DNA of 5,301 bases from Pseudomonadota bacterium (GTDB taxonomy: Bacteria > Pseudomonadota > Gammaproteobacteria > Steroidobacterales > GCA-2729495). The notes under the pieces are model-generated. The model saw only the letters and a list, made by a program, of their open reading frames with translations, ran no database searches and was not told the origin of the DNA. A program made the translations under genes and the position numbers. Positions 1-5,301 of the stretch are shown here, one piece after another. Every line of letters starts with the position of its first letter. Within the stretch, counting starts at the first letter, position 1. The stretch covers positions 1 to 5,301 of the forward strand of contig JAUPLK010000136.1 in assembly GCA_030836925.1 (NCBI GenBank). The letters run 5' to 3'.

Positions 1-273
1 GATCGTGCGGTTGAAGGCAAAGGAACCCGCCGGCAGACCCGGCGGTGGCTGTGGCGCCGGGTCGCGGTGGTACCAGTACAGGCGCACGGCGGCCAGCAGC
101 AGCACGATCAGGCCCAGGCTGTCATGAAACAGCCGCAGCGTAGCCCGCTGATCAAGGGCCGTACGGGGCAGGTTGATGGTGTTGATGAACAGTGCGAGAA
201 ACAGCAGCGCCAGAATATAGCCCATGATGGTTGAACGCCGGTCCTGGATACCCGGTGCCAGTTCGTTACTCAT
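1..273 (-). CDS. Cytochrome b561-like membrane protein, N-terminal part (runs off left edge)
   Basis: The first 91 residues are present; the rest lies beyond the left edge. Helix 1 spans about residues 16-31. A loop ending in LRLFHDSLGL follows, then helix 2 (about 51-67), an arginine-containing VRLYWYHRD segment and a proline-rich PAPQPPPGLP loop. This layout, with a histidine (H50) opening helix 2, an 'R-L-x-W' end and the P-rich loop, is characteristic of the small bacterial cytochrome b561 family (PF01292). Those proteins are inner-membrane di-heme b proteins that move electrons between quinol and partner proteins. The start ATG at 273 follows AGGAC with a 5-base gap; the other nearby ATG (278) runs straight into a stop. 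It lies 57 bases downstream of the flavoprotein gene on the same strand, so co-transcription is likely. Oddly, the histidine that normally begins helix 1 is absent (residues 12-17 are RRSTIM), so heme binding may differ. Family membership is fairly secure; electron-transfer function is inferred. Confidence 0.8.
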   Translation of the reverse strand, partial: MSNELAPGIQDRRSTIMGYILALLFLALFINTINLPRTALDQRATLRLFHDSLGLIVLLLAAVRLYWYHRDPAPQPPPGLPAGSFAFNRTI

Positions 274-330
274 GCCATGTCCTGCTGTTTGATGCCTGCC
301 GTCAGGATGCGCATCTTAACTCCGCTTCAG

Positions 331-891
331 CTAGATCGGCGCATTGCCGCCGGGCACTACCCTGGCGTCCGAGACGCCAGGCTCCCAGATCTGCCGGGGT
401 GCATAACCTTCCTTGCGCATGAAGTGCTCGGTGTAGACGATCCGGTCAGGGTCGATGCGCAGCAACTGGCCGCGCGGCGGCTGGGCACTGATTTTCCCCA
501 GCTCAAAACCCGACGCGACCCACTTGAAGACCTTCATGCCGTGCTCCCAGGCCGGTGTATCCGGGTCGAGCAAGGTACCCTTGCCAAAAAACTGGGCGCC
601 CATGACGCAGGCCCAGCCGGCCATCGGGTTGGCTACGGCGAAACTGACCCGCGGGTCGCGGCGCAGCGCCTTTACCTTGGGACTGTTGGGCTGCGGAAAA
701 ATGTACAGCGCCAGAGCATCCGCATAGAACTCGACCGGGCTGACAATCGGCGAACCATCTTTCCGGACCGTGCCCAGATAACCGATGTTGGTCATCGTCA
801 GCACCCGCTCGATCCGCGATTCGAGCAGCGGCTTCGGCATGACTTTGGTGGGCCAGGGCTCCTGTTCAAGCCATTTGTGCGCAACACTCAT
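331..891 (-). CDS. Pyridoxamine 5'-phosphate oxidase family protein (FMN-binding split barrel)
   Basis: This is a 186-residue soluble protein with no signal peptide. Residues 30-60 (LTMTNIGYLGTVRKDGSPIV, then SPVEFYAD) form the opening strands of the split beta-barrel that binds FMN. They are followed by the usual LYIFPQPNSPKVKALRRDPRVSFAVAN block (about 62-88), in which the basic K/R residues normally contact the flavin phosphate. The C-terminal strand QLLRIDPDRIVY (142-153) closes the domain. Members of this broad superfamily (PF01243-like) reduce or oxidise small molecules or simply bind flavin or heme; the sequence does not reveal the substrate, and true PdxH activity is not implied. The ATG at 891 is preferred because GGGAG lies 8 bases upstream and homology begins just after it. 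The frame stays open upstream to an ATG at 1110, but those 73 residues are low-complexity Arg/Cys/Ala-rich and unlike a protein. The b561-like gene follows 57 bases downstream, suggesting a redox pair. Confidence 0.9.
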   Translation of the reverse strand: MSVAHKWLEQEPWPTKVMPKPLLESRIERVLTMTNIGYLGTVRKDGSPIVSPVEFYADALALYIFPQPNSPKVKALRRDPRVSFAVANPMAGWACVMGAQFFGKGTLLDPDTPAWEHGMKVFKWVASGFELGKISAQPPRGQLLRIDPDRIVYTEHFMRKEGYAPRQIWEPGVSDARVVPGGNAPI

Positions 892-929
892 CGTTATTAC
901 TCCCTTGCTCCCGCTGTTGGCCTTGTGCA

Positions 930-944
930 GGCCTGTTTCAGGCC
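930..944. repeat. Short perfect inverted repeat upstream of flavoprotein gene
   Basis: GGCCTG, a TTT spacer, then CAGGCC: a perfect 6-base inverted repeat starting 39 bases before the flavoprotein start codon. It could be a small hairpin in that gene's mRNA leader or a DNA-binding half-site pair. It has no U-tract on the minus strand, so it is not a typical terminator. A six-base stem in GC-rich DNA can arise by chance. Confidence 0.35.
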
Positions 945-1173
945 CACAGGCGCCATTGTCCGAAGGCCAGCACCGGCCAGCGTGCCCGCAACCCAACTGT
1001 TGTGCAATACACCGAACAGCAGCGACGAGCGTCGCAAGCAGGGCAGTGCGGGCCCGGAGGAAAACAGGAATGCGCCGCAGGCCAGCCCGTGTGCGGCGAG
1101 CCATGGCCACCAGCCCCGTCTGTCCGGACAGATCAGGTACCGTGAGAATGCAGCACGATCAGCACCTTCCATC

Positions 1174-1190
1174 CATGCTCTCCGAGCATG
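1174..1190. promoter_or_regulatory. Perfect 7-base inverted repeat, possible operator
   Basis: CATGCTC, a TCC spacer, then GAGCATG: a 17-base perfect dyad in the long intergenic gap, about 215 bases upstream of the membrane-protein gene and 283 bases upstream of the flavoprotein gene. Its size and symmetry suit a dimeric regulator, but no regulator gene lies in the window. It could equally be a chance hairpin. Confidence 0.3.
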
Positions 1191-1403
1191 CGCAACAGCA
1201 ATTTGCATAGCCAGCCGACAGTCAATGGGGCGATTGGCGACCTCGGGGAACCAATACGAGGACAGACCGATCGAAAACAGTGGCTTGCAACGGCTGCGAT
1301 GCTGTACAGAAATCCGGCACCCGGCCATTGACACGGACTACCGCCGGGAAACGGCTCTTGCTAGTGTTGTACATATTCGCGCTCAATCCGGAAGAGGGAA
1401 GAA

Positions 1404-2294
1404 ATGTCCCAGTTCAAGAAGCTCTACCAGGCACCCTTGCCTGCAATCATCGCGCTGCTGATCGTCTACATCTGGCAGGGCCTCGGCCACACGGTCATGT
1501 ACCTGATGGAGCACAAGTGGTTCCCGGACAACGTCACCACAGTCGCCATCGTCGGCGGGTTTGTCGGTGCCGCGATGGTCTGGATCGGCCGGAACAAGTC
1601 GGAAAATGCCGCCACCCTGCTCGGCTTCCTGGGGGGCAGCCTGATCTGGCTGACATGGATCGAGTTCAATTTTGTCTACACGGCTGACGAACTCGGTGTG
1701 CAGGACATCATGTGGGGCGCCAAACCAACCAAAGGCGAATACCGCGTCATGCTGTCCTCCATCGGCGTCCTGATGGCCTCGCTGATGTACTTCTTTTACA
1801 ACAAGGACACGCGCTGCAACCTGTTCATGTGGCTCCATCGCAACCTGCACCTGAATCCGGGTGAACGCGGTTCGGTACAGCAACGCAATATCGCCGCGAT
1901 CGTTGCCCTCGAAACGATCTATGTCACCTGGTTCTGCTACATCTGGTTACTGCTTTGCTACAACCCTGACATTCTCGGCACCGACCACTGGTTCACCTTC
2001 GCCTCGCTGGTGATCTTTGCGGTCTGGGCCGCCTATCTGATCCAGCGACTGTGGTGGTTCCAGCGCATGGCTCCGGCACTGCGCTATGCGATACCCACTG
2101 CGATCATCGCCTACAACATCAACGAGATCCTCGAGAAGTGGGGCAAGATGACCGAGATCTGGGTGCAACCGCAGAAGTACGCCATGGAGATCAGCCTGGT
2201 GGTGGTTGCCCTGATCGTGGTGGTCGTATTGGCAATCCTCAGCCCGGCACGACGCATTGTCGTCAACAAGACACCGACCGACGCTCAGGCCTGA
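1404..2294 (+). CDS. Unrecognised tryptophan-rich multi-pass membrane protein, apparent 4+4 helix duplication
   Basis: A 296-residue integral membrane protein that I cannot assign to a family. The start ATG follows AGAGGG with a good gap, and no signal peptide is needed because the N-terminus leads directly into helix 1. Likely helices lie at about 11-34, 42-61, 70-92, 113-132, 162-186, 195-214, 222-242 and 256-280. About 15 of the 296 residues are Trp, concentrated at helix ends. Several polar or charged residues sit inside helices: H29 (in GLGHT), E86 (WIEF), E170 (ALETIY), and N238/N240/E241 (AYNINEI). These could be metal, heme, quinone or proton-path ligands, but this is only inference. 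Residues 14-133 and 163-283 match in length and helix order; both second helices end in I-x-R, and both third helices carry an acidic residue followed by an E/D-I-x-W stretch. The gene stands alone on its strand, ending in a convergent junction, and gives no contextual clue to function. It does not resemble PmoA/AmoA or other membrane enzymes that I can recall. Confidence 0.9.
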   Translation: MSQFKKLYQAPLPAIIALLIVYIWQGLGHTVMYLMEHKWFPDNVTTVAIVGGFVGAAMVWIGRNKSENAATLLGFLGGSLIWLTWIEFNFVYTADELGVQDIMWGAKPTKGEYRVMLSSIGVLMASLMYFFYNKDTRCNLFMWLHRNLHLNPGERGSVQQRNIAAIVALETIYVTWFCYIWLLLCYNPDILGTDHWFTFASLVIFAVWAAYLIQRLWWFQRMAPALRYAIPTAIIAYNINEILEKWGKMTEIWVQPQKYAMEISLVVVALIVVVVLAILSPARRIVVNKTPTDAQA

Positions 2295-2315
2295 AGATAG
2301 CCAGGCCTGAAGATA
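2286..2315. repeat. Short tandem direct repeat over the stop codon of the membrane-protein gene
   Basis: CAGGCCTGAAGATA occurs at 2286-2299 and again at 2302-2315, a 16-base period. The first copy contains the TGA stop of the rightward membrane-protein gene. The identical 14-mers suggest a recent slippage or duplication at the 3' end. Because 16 is not a multiple of three and the stop lies in the first copy, the protein is unaffected. Confidence 0.8.
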
Positions 2316-2316
2316 A

Positions 2317-2347
2317 CCGGCCCGGGATCAGTCAGACCCGGGACCGG
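2317..2347. terminator. GC-rich hairpin at convergent gene ends, possible bidirectional terminator
   Basis: CCGG plus CCCGGG (2317-2326), a 10-base loop, then CCCGGG (2337-2342), a single bulged A and CCGG (2344-2347) can form a 10-pair stem. It lies between two convergent genes, where a shared terminator is expected. There is no clear U-run on the plus strand; on the minus strand the stem is followed by TTATCTTC, only mildly U-rich. The stop codon of the leftward lipoprotein gene (2334-2332) falls in the hairpin loop, so translating ribosomes would compete with its folding. Confidence 0.45.
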
Positions 2348-3192
2348 CGCCACCCTGCGAAGATTGCCATCACTAACAGCAGGGCCGGATCGATGGCCCC
2401 GCCGCCACCGCCGGATCCGGCTTTCCACTCGACTGTGGCGATCTCGGGTTCGGTCTTGAGCCGCTGCTCGAAGCGGTCAAGTTCCGTGGCCAGGTTTGTC
2501 GTCATATTGACCATGGCTGCCGAAAAGCTCTCGGCCCGCACCGCGCGGCTCACCTCGGCCGCCTCGATGGCGGTCGAGGTGCGTTCGCGGCTGTCGACAC
2601 CGGGCGCACGAAACAGGAGCTTGCGACTGGCCACATCGAAGACCGCCGTATCCACGAAGGTCTGCGTCTGGTTCTCGGTACCCTTGATGACGTACGCCCC
2701 GACGATGGTCCAGTAGGTCAGCGCGAGCTTGTTGTCACCGGTGGCAGCCAGCTGATCATAGGAAACCAGTGCCATGACATCGACCGCATACAGCCGTGCC
2801 ACCTGCTGCATACCCTCGAAACCGCGGGTCGAACGCAGGTAGGTATCCGGAATGGCCTCGATTGAAGCGATGTATTTGCGGCCCTTGAACTGCTCGCGGA
2901 CTTTCTGCAGGGCCTCATTCTTCAGCGCCTCTGAAGGCGCCTCGGCATTTCCGCCCGGGGGCTGCGGCACGAAGGCGATGCCCACGCGCAGCGGCAGCTT
3001 CAGTCGCGGAATCTGCTCTTCAAACTCGGGCGGAATCTGGCCGTCGGGATACAGGTAGTCGACCAGGCTGCTCGACACGCCGGTGCGCGTGACACCGGGG
3101 GTGAATGAATCAAACCAGGCCGTACAGCCATTGAGGCATACGACAGACACTAGCAGTATCGAGCCGGTCAGCAGGCGTGAATGCAGCGACAT
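2332..3192 (-). CDS. Rhombotarget lipoprotein with C-terminal GlyGly-CTERM sorting signal
   Basis: A 286-residue exported protein. Residues 1-23 are a lipoprotein signal: basic start (SLHSR), hydrophobic core SILLVSVVCL and the lipobox LNG-C with Cys23; Thr at +2 does not signal inner-membrane retention, so outer-membrane anchoring is expected. The body contains SSLVDYLYPDG (41-51), KLPLRVGIAFVP (65-76), LARLY-type AVDVMALVSYDQ (136-147), LTYWTIVGAYVIKG (158-171) and DVASRKLLFRAPG (186-198). I recognise these as the conserved core of the rhombotarget lipoprotein family (TIGR04179). The C-terminus is GGGGG (261-265), a hydrophobic segment (about 266-281) and an RR-rich end, matching GlyGly-CTERM (TIGR03501), which rhombosortase cleaves. 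The ATG at 3192 has AAGGGGGA 5 bases upstream; the in-frame ATG at 3237 lies inside the preceding gene and would bury the signal peptide. It follows the PLP-enzyme gene by 19 bases, so the two are probably one transcript. The molecular role of the family is unknown; no rhombosortase gene is in the window. Confidence 0.92.
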   Translation of the reverse strand: MSLHSRLLTGSILLVSVVCLNGCTAWFDSFTPGVTRTGVSSSLVDYLYPDGQIPPEFEEQIPRLKLPLRVGIAFVPQPPGGNAEAPSEALKNEALQKVREQFKGRKYIASIEAIPDTYLRSTRGFEGMQQVARLYAVDVMALVSYDQLAATGDNKLALTYWTIVGAYVIKGTENQTQTFVDTAVFDVASRKLLFRAPGVDSRERTSTAIEAAEVSRAVRAESFSAAMVNMTTNLATELDRFEQRLKTEPEIATVEWKAGSGGGGGAIDPALLLVMAIFAGWRRSRV

Positions 3193-3211
3193 GTAGTCCC
3201 CCTTGAAGTAC

Positions 3212-4399
3212 TCAGGCGCCCAGCGCCTGGCTGACATCGGCCAGCAGGTCAGCTTCGGCTTCGATACCCACAGACAGCCGGATCAGGTTGTCCGCGATAC
3301 CCATCGCGCGCCGCTCTTCGGTCGGCACGCTCGAGTGACTCATGGTGGCCGGCTGCCCGGCAAGGCTCTCGACTGCACCGAGGCTTTCCGCAATGGCGAA
3401 CAAGCGCAGCCGGTTGAGAAACTCGCCCACCGCAGCTGGCCCGCCGCGAATCTCGAAGCAGACCACACCGCCAAAGGCAGCCATCTGTCGTTCCGCCAGC
3501 GCATGGCCCGGATGCCCCGGCAGTCCCGGATAAAACACGCGAGCCACCCGCGCGTGCCCATCGAGATACCGGGCGACGGCCAGCGCATTGGCGCAGTGCC
3601 GTTCCATGCGCAGCGCCAGCGTCTTGATGCCGCGCAGAACCAGATAGGCATCGAAAGGACCGAGCACGCCACCGGATGCACTGCGCAACAGATGCAGCTG
3701 TTTGCCCAGTTCGGCGTCGGCTGCCACGACGATCCCGCCCAGCACGTCGGAGTGGCCACCCAGGTATTTGGTCGCCGAATGCATGACCAGATCGGCACCC
3801 AGCAGCAGTGGCTGCTGCAGACACGGTGTCGCGAAGGTGTTGTCCACACAACTGAGGATGGTTCGTGAACGGGCCAGTGCCGTGATGGCCGCAATATCGA
3901 CGATATGCAGCAGCGGATTGGTAGGCGTCTCGATCCAGACCAGGCGGGTCTCCGGTCGCAGTGCGGCCTCGATATTGCCCGGATCGCACATGTCGACAAA
4001 TGAAAAATCGAGATCGGCAGTACGCCGGCGCACCTGGTCAAAGAGCCGGCGCGTGCCACCGTAGAAATTCAGCGGCGCGATCACGTGACTGCCGGCATCG
4101 AGCAGATCGAGCACACCGGCCGTGGCAGCCTGCCCGGAAGCAAATGCCAGCCCGCGGGTACCGCCCTCCAGTTCCGCCACACAGCGCTCGAGCGCATCGC
4201 GGGTCGGATTGGAGGAGCGCGTGTAGATGTGCTCGTGCGGCTCACCGAAAGCTTTCCAGGCGAAGGTCGTGCTGGTGACAATCGGCGGCATTACGGCACC
4301 GGTTGCGCCATCGGTGGTTGCCCCTGCGTGGATGCAGCGGGTGGCCAGGGCAGGCTTGCTGCCCGTTGCGGATCTGTCTGAGGGCGGTCTGGCTGACAT
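3212..4399 (-). CDS. PLP-dependent Cys/Met metabolism enzyme, cystathionine gamma-synthase/gamma-lyase type
   Basis: At 395 residues this is full length for the Cys/Met-metabolism PLP enzymes (PF01053), cytosolic homotetramers that make or break cystathionine. Visible active-site landmarks are YTRSSNPT (59-66; Y59 and R61 contact the neighbouring subunit's PLP phosphate), SGQAA (88-92), Y113 in FYGGT stacking on PLP, ETPTNP (157-162), D186 in VDNTFATP holding the pyridine nitrogen, K211 in SATKYLGGHSD as the Schiff-base lysine, E344 in SLGAVES, and RLSVG (374-378). The YGGT and LGGHSDVLGG motifs argue against O-succinylhomoserine sulfhydrylase (MetZ) and against the E. coli-type cystathionine beta-lyase. 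Gamma-synthase, gamma-lyase and Bacillus-type beta-lyase cannot be separated by eye, so no symbol is given. The ATG at 4399 follows AGGAG with an 8-base gap. It heads a likely two-gene transcript with the lipoprotein and diverges from prmC across 41 bases. No SAM or T-box riboswitch can fit in that space. Confidence 0.93.
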   Translation of the reverse strand: MSARPPSDRSATGSKPALATRCIHAGATTDGATGAVMPPIVTSTTFAWKAFGEPHEHIYTRSSNPTRDALERCVAELEGGTRGLAFASGQAATAGVLDLLDAGSHVIAPLNFYGGTRRLFDQVRRRTADLDFSFVDMCDPGNIEAALRPETRLVWIETPTNPLLHIVDIAAITALARSRTILSCVDNTFATPCLQQPLLLGADLVMHSATKYLGGHSDVLGGIVVAADAELGKQLHLLRSASGGVLGPFDAYLVLRGIKTLALRMERHCANALAVARYLDGHARVARVFYPGLPGHPGHALAERQMAAFGGVVCFEIRGGPAAVGEFLNRLRLFAIAESLGAVESLAGQPATMSHSSVPTEERRAMGIADNLIRLSVGIEAEADLLADVSQALGA

Positions 4400-4440
4400 C
4401 GGCTGATCTCCTGCGCGGGCAGCAGGCTAACATAGGCGGC
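4400..4440. promoter_or_regulatory. 41-base divergent intergenic region between PLP enzyme and prmC
   Basis: The two start codons face apart with only 41 bases between them. The minus-strand ribosome site AGGAG (4412-4408) occupies part of it, while prmC has no clear ribosome site. The space is too short for two separate full promoters, so at least one must begin inside the opposite gene, or the two overlap. TAACAT at 4428-4433 is a possible -10 for prmC, but no good -35 accompanies it. Confidence 0.35.
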
Positions 4441-5301
4441 ATGTCCGCAGAACGCAGCCTTGCGCCCGACCTCGCAACGGGTACCCGTACCGACGAGTTG
4501 CTCAGTGCGGGCACCCGTTGGCTGGAAGGAAGCAGCGACTCCCCGCGGCTCGATGCAGAACTCCTGCTGGCCCATGCGCTCGAAAAGCCTCGCACATACC
4601 TCTACCAGACGCTGTCTGCAGTGGTCCCGGCAGCACCCGCAGCCCGCTACGCAGCCCTGCTCGGCCAGCGTGCAGCCCATCGCCCACTGGCACAGATCAC
4701 CGGCACACGCGAATTCTGGTCATTTGGCCTGCAGGTCACCGCCGACACCCTGATACCACGACCGGAAACCGAGCTGCTGGTCGAACTGGCCCTCAAACAG
4801 ATCCCGCCGGAGAGGCAGCACGCAATCGCTGACCTCGGCACCGGAACTGGCGCCGTTGCCATCGCCATCGCCAGGGAGCGGCCGCAGTGCACTGTGTTTG
4901 CGACGGATCTCAGTCCGGAGGCGCTTGCCGTCGCGATGCAAAATGCCGCAGTGCTGGGGACCCGCAACATCAGCTTCCATGCTGGCGACTGGTTCGCTGC
5001 ACTCAGGGGAAAAAGATTTGCGGTCGTCGTTTCCAACCCGCCCTACATCGCCGACGATGAATGGAGCGAAACCGACCCGGGCCTCGGCTTCGAACCACGC
5101 CTGGCACTGAGCGGCGGACCGGATGGCCTGGCAGACATCCGGCGCATCGTGTCGGCGGCGCCGGCGCACCTCGAGAACGGCGGCTGGCTGCTGCTCGAAC
5201 ACGGTTCCCGGCAAGCCGTCGCCGTCCAGAACCTGCTCAGGCAGGCAGGCTTCGAATCGATTGCCACCCATTGCGATCTGGCCGGACAATCCAGGGTTAC
5301 C
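4441..5301 (+). CDS. prmC: Peptide chain release factor N5-glutamine methyltransferase PrmC (HemK), C-terminus cut by window edge
   Basis: PrmC uses S-adenosylmethionine to methylate the glutamine of the GGQ motif in release factors RF1 and RF2, increasing termination efficiency. The 287 residues present include the helical N-terminal substrate-recognition domain (TDELLSAGTRWL at 17-28, SPRLDAELLLAHAL at 34-47), the TLIPRPETE motif (103-111), the SAM-binding loop DLGTGTGAVAIA (131-142), acidic D156 in ATDLS contacting the SAM ribose, and the diagnostic NPPY (199-202) that binds the substrate glutamine. FEPRLALSGGPDGLADI (217-233) follows. The final DLAGQSRVT matches the family's usual end, so only a few residues should be missing. 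ATG 4441 is the only plausible start codon nearby; it gives about 16 residues before the usual family start, and no strong ribosome site precedes it. In many gammaproteobacteria prmC follows hemA-prfA, but here a divergent PLP-enzyme gene lies upstream instead. Confidence 0.97.
   Translation, partial: MSAERSLAPDLATGTRTDELLSAGTRWLEGSSDSPRLDAELLLAHALEKPRTYLYQTLSAVVPAAPAARYAALLGQRAAHRPLAQITGTREFWSFGLQVTADTLIPRPETELLVELALKQIPPERQHAIADLGTGTGAVAIAIARERPQCTVFATDLSPEALAVAMQNAAVLGTRNISFHAGDWFAALRGKRFAVVVSNPPYIADDEWSETDPGLGFEPRLALSGGPDGLADIRRIVSAAPAHLENGGWLLLEHGSRQAVAVQNLLRQAGFESIATHCDLAGQSRVT

Larger units (their letters stand above)
892..1403. other. 512-base intergenic stretch between divergent genes, no convincing gene
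   Basis: This gap separates the leftward flavoprotein gene from the rightward membrane-protein gene, so promoters for both should lie here. The open frames inside it (a 145-codon frame on the minus strand at 897-1334 and several on the plus strand) give Arg/Cys/Pro-rich products with no recognisable domain, and none has a good ribosome binding site. It carries two perfect short inverted repeats (930-944 and 1174-1190, listed separately). A TTGACA stands at 1328-1333, but I find no acceptable -10 box 16-18 bases after it. Some minus-strand fragments vaguely recall a PAP2 phosphatase, so a decayed gene is possible. No tRNA, riboswitch or repeat array was seen. Confidence 0.6.

Noticed and set aside
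892..1110. 73-residue N-terminal extension of the flavoprotein to ATG 1110
   Set aside because: The extension is unlike a protein domain or signal peptide, whereas ATG 891 has GGGAG at a good distance and family similarity begins there.
1315..1333. Sigma-54 (-24/-12) promoter at CGGCAC...TTGAC
   Set aside because: The spacing between the two elements is two bases too long, and the -12 GC is missing.
897..1334. 145-codon minus-strand frame in the long gap as a real gene
   Set aside because: No ribosome binding site precedes its ATG, the product has no recognisable motif, and its composition (Arg, Cys, Trp, Ala scattered) resembles random GC-rich translation.
1328..1356. Sigma-70 promoter with TTGACA at 1328-1333 for the membrane-protein gene
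   Set aside because: The -35 is perfect, but the hexamer 17 bases later is ACGGCT, with no -10 resemblance. TACATA at 1370 is too far away.
277..1461. 394-codon open frame on the plus strand
   Set aside because: It runs antisense through the well-supported flavoprotein gene, then the gap, and into the start of the membrane-protein gene. Its product is Arg/Pro/Cys-rich with no domain: a GC-rich shadow frame.
3193..3237. Upstream ATG at 3237 for the lipoprotein
   Set aside because: It lies inside the PLP-enzyme gene and would put 15 residues before the signal peptide; ATG 3192 has a strong AAGGGGGA site.
3249..4059. Long minus-strand frames of 239 and 246 codons overlapping the PLP-enzyme gene
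   Set aside because: They are out-of-frame shadows of a gene with complete active-site motifs, and their products show no domain.

Overview
The window looks like chromosomal DNA of a high-GC proteobacterium, most likely a gammaproteobacterium. The main clue is a lipoprotein whose C-terminus is a GlyGly-CTERM (rhombosortase-type) sorting signal, a system known mostly from gamma- and some betaproteobacteria. Codon use is GC-rich throughout, and I see no insertion sequence, phage gene, tRNA, rRNA or CRISPR array.

Layout from left to right. (1) Positions 1-891 hold a leftward pair: a pyridoxamine-5'-phosphate-oxidase-family flavoprotein (891 to 331), then a cytochrome b561-like membrane protein (273 to beyond the left edge). 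(2) Positions 892-1403 are a 512-base stretch with no convincing gene. It separates the leftward pair from a rightward gene and must carry regulatory DNA for both; it contains two short inverted repeats. (3) Positions 1404-2294 encode a rightward, tryptophan-rich, roughly eight-helix membrane protein that I do not recognise. Its two halves look like a 4+4 helix duplication. (4) A 37-base convergent junction carries a 16-base-period direct repeat and a strong GC hairpin. (5) Positions 4399 to 2332 are a leftward pair: a PLP enzyme of the cystathionine gamma-synthase/gamma-lyase type, then 19 bases later the rhombotarget lipoprotein. (6) Positions 4441 to the right edge encode PrmC (HemK), the release-factor glutamine methyltransferase. 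It diverges from the PLP enzyme across only 41 bases.

How the genes work together. The PLP enzyme serves sulfur amino-acid metabolism and PrmC modifies peptide-chain release factors; these are core functions. The flavoprotein and b561-like protein could form a small redox unit, but only adjacency supports that. The lipoprotein is predicted to be exported, lipidated at Cys23 and cut near its C-terminus by a rhombosortase encoded elsewhere.

The most interesting items are the unrecognised, apparently duplicated membrane protein, the lipoprotein with sorting signals at both ends, and the b561-like protein that lacks the usual first-helix heme histidine. I do not see a clear new multi-gene system here.
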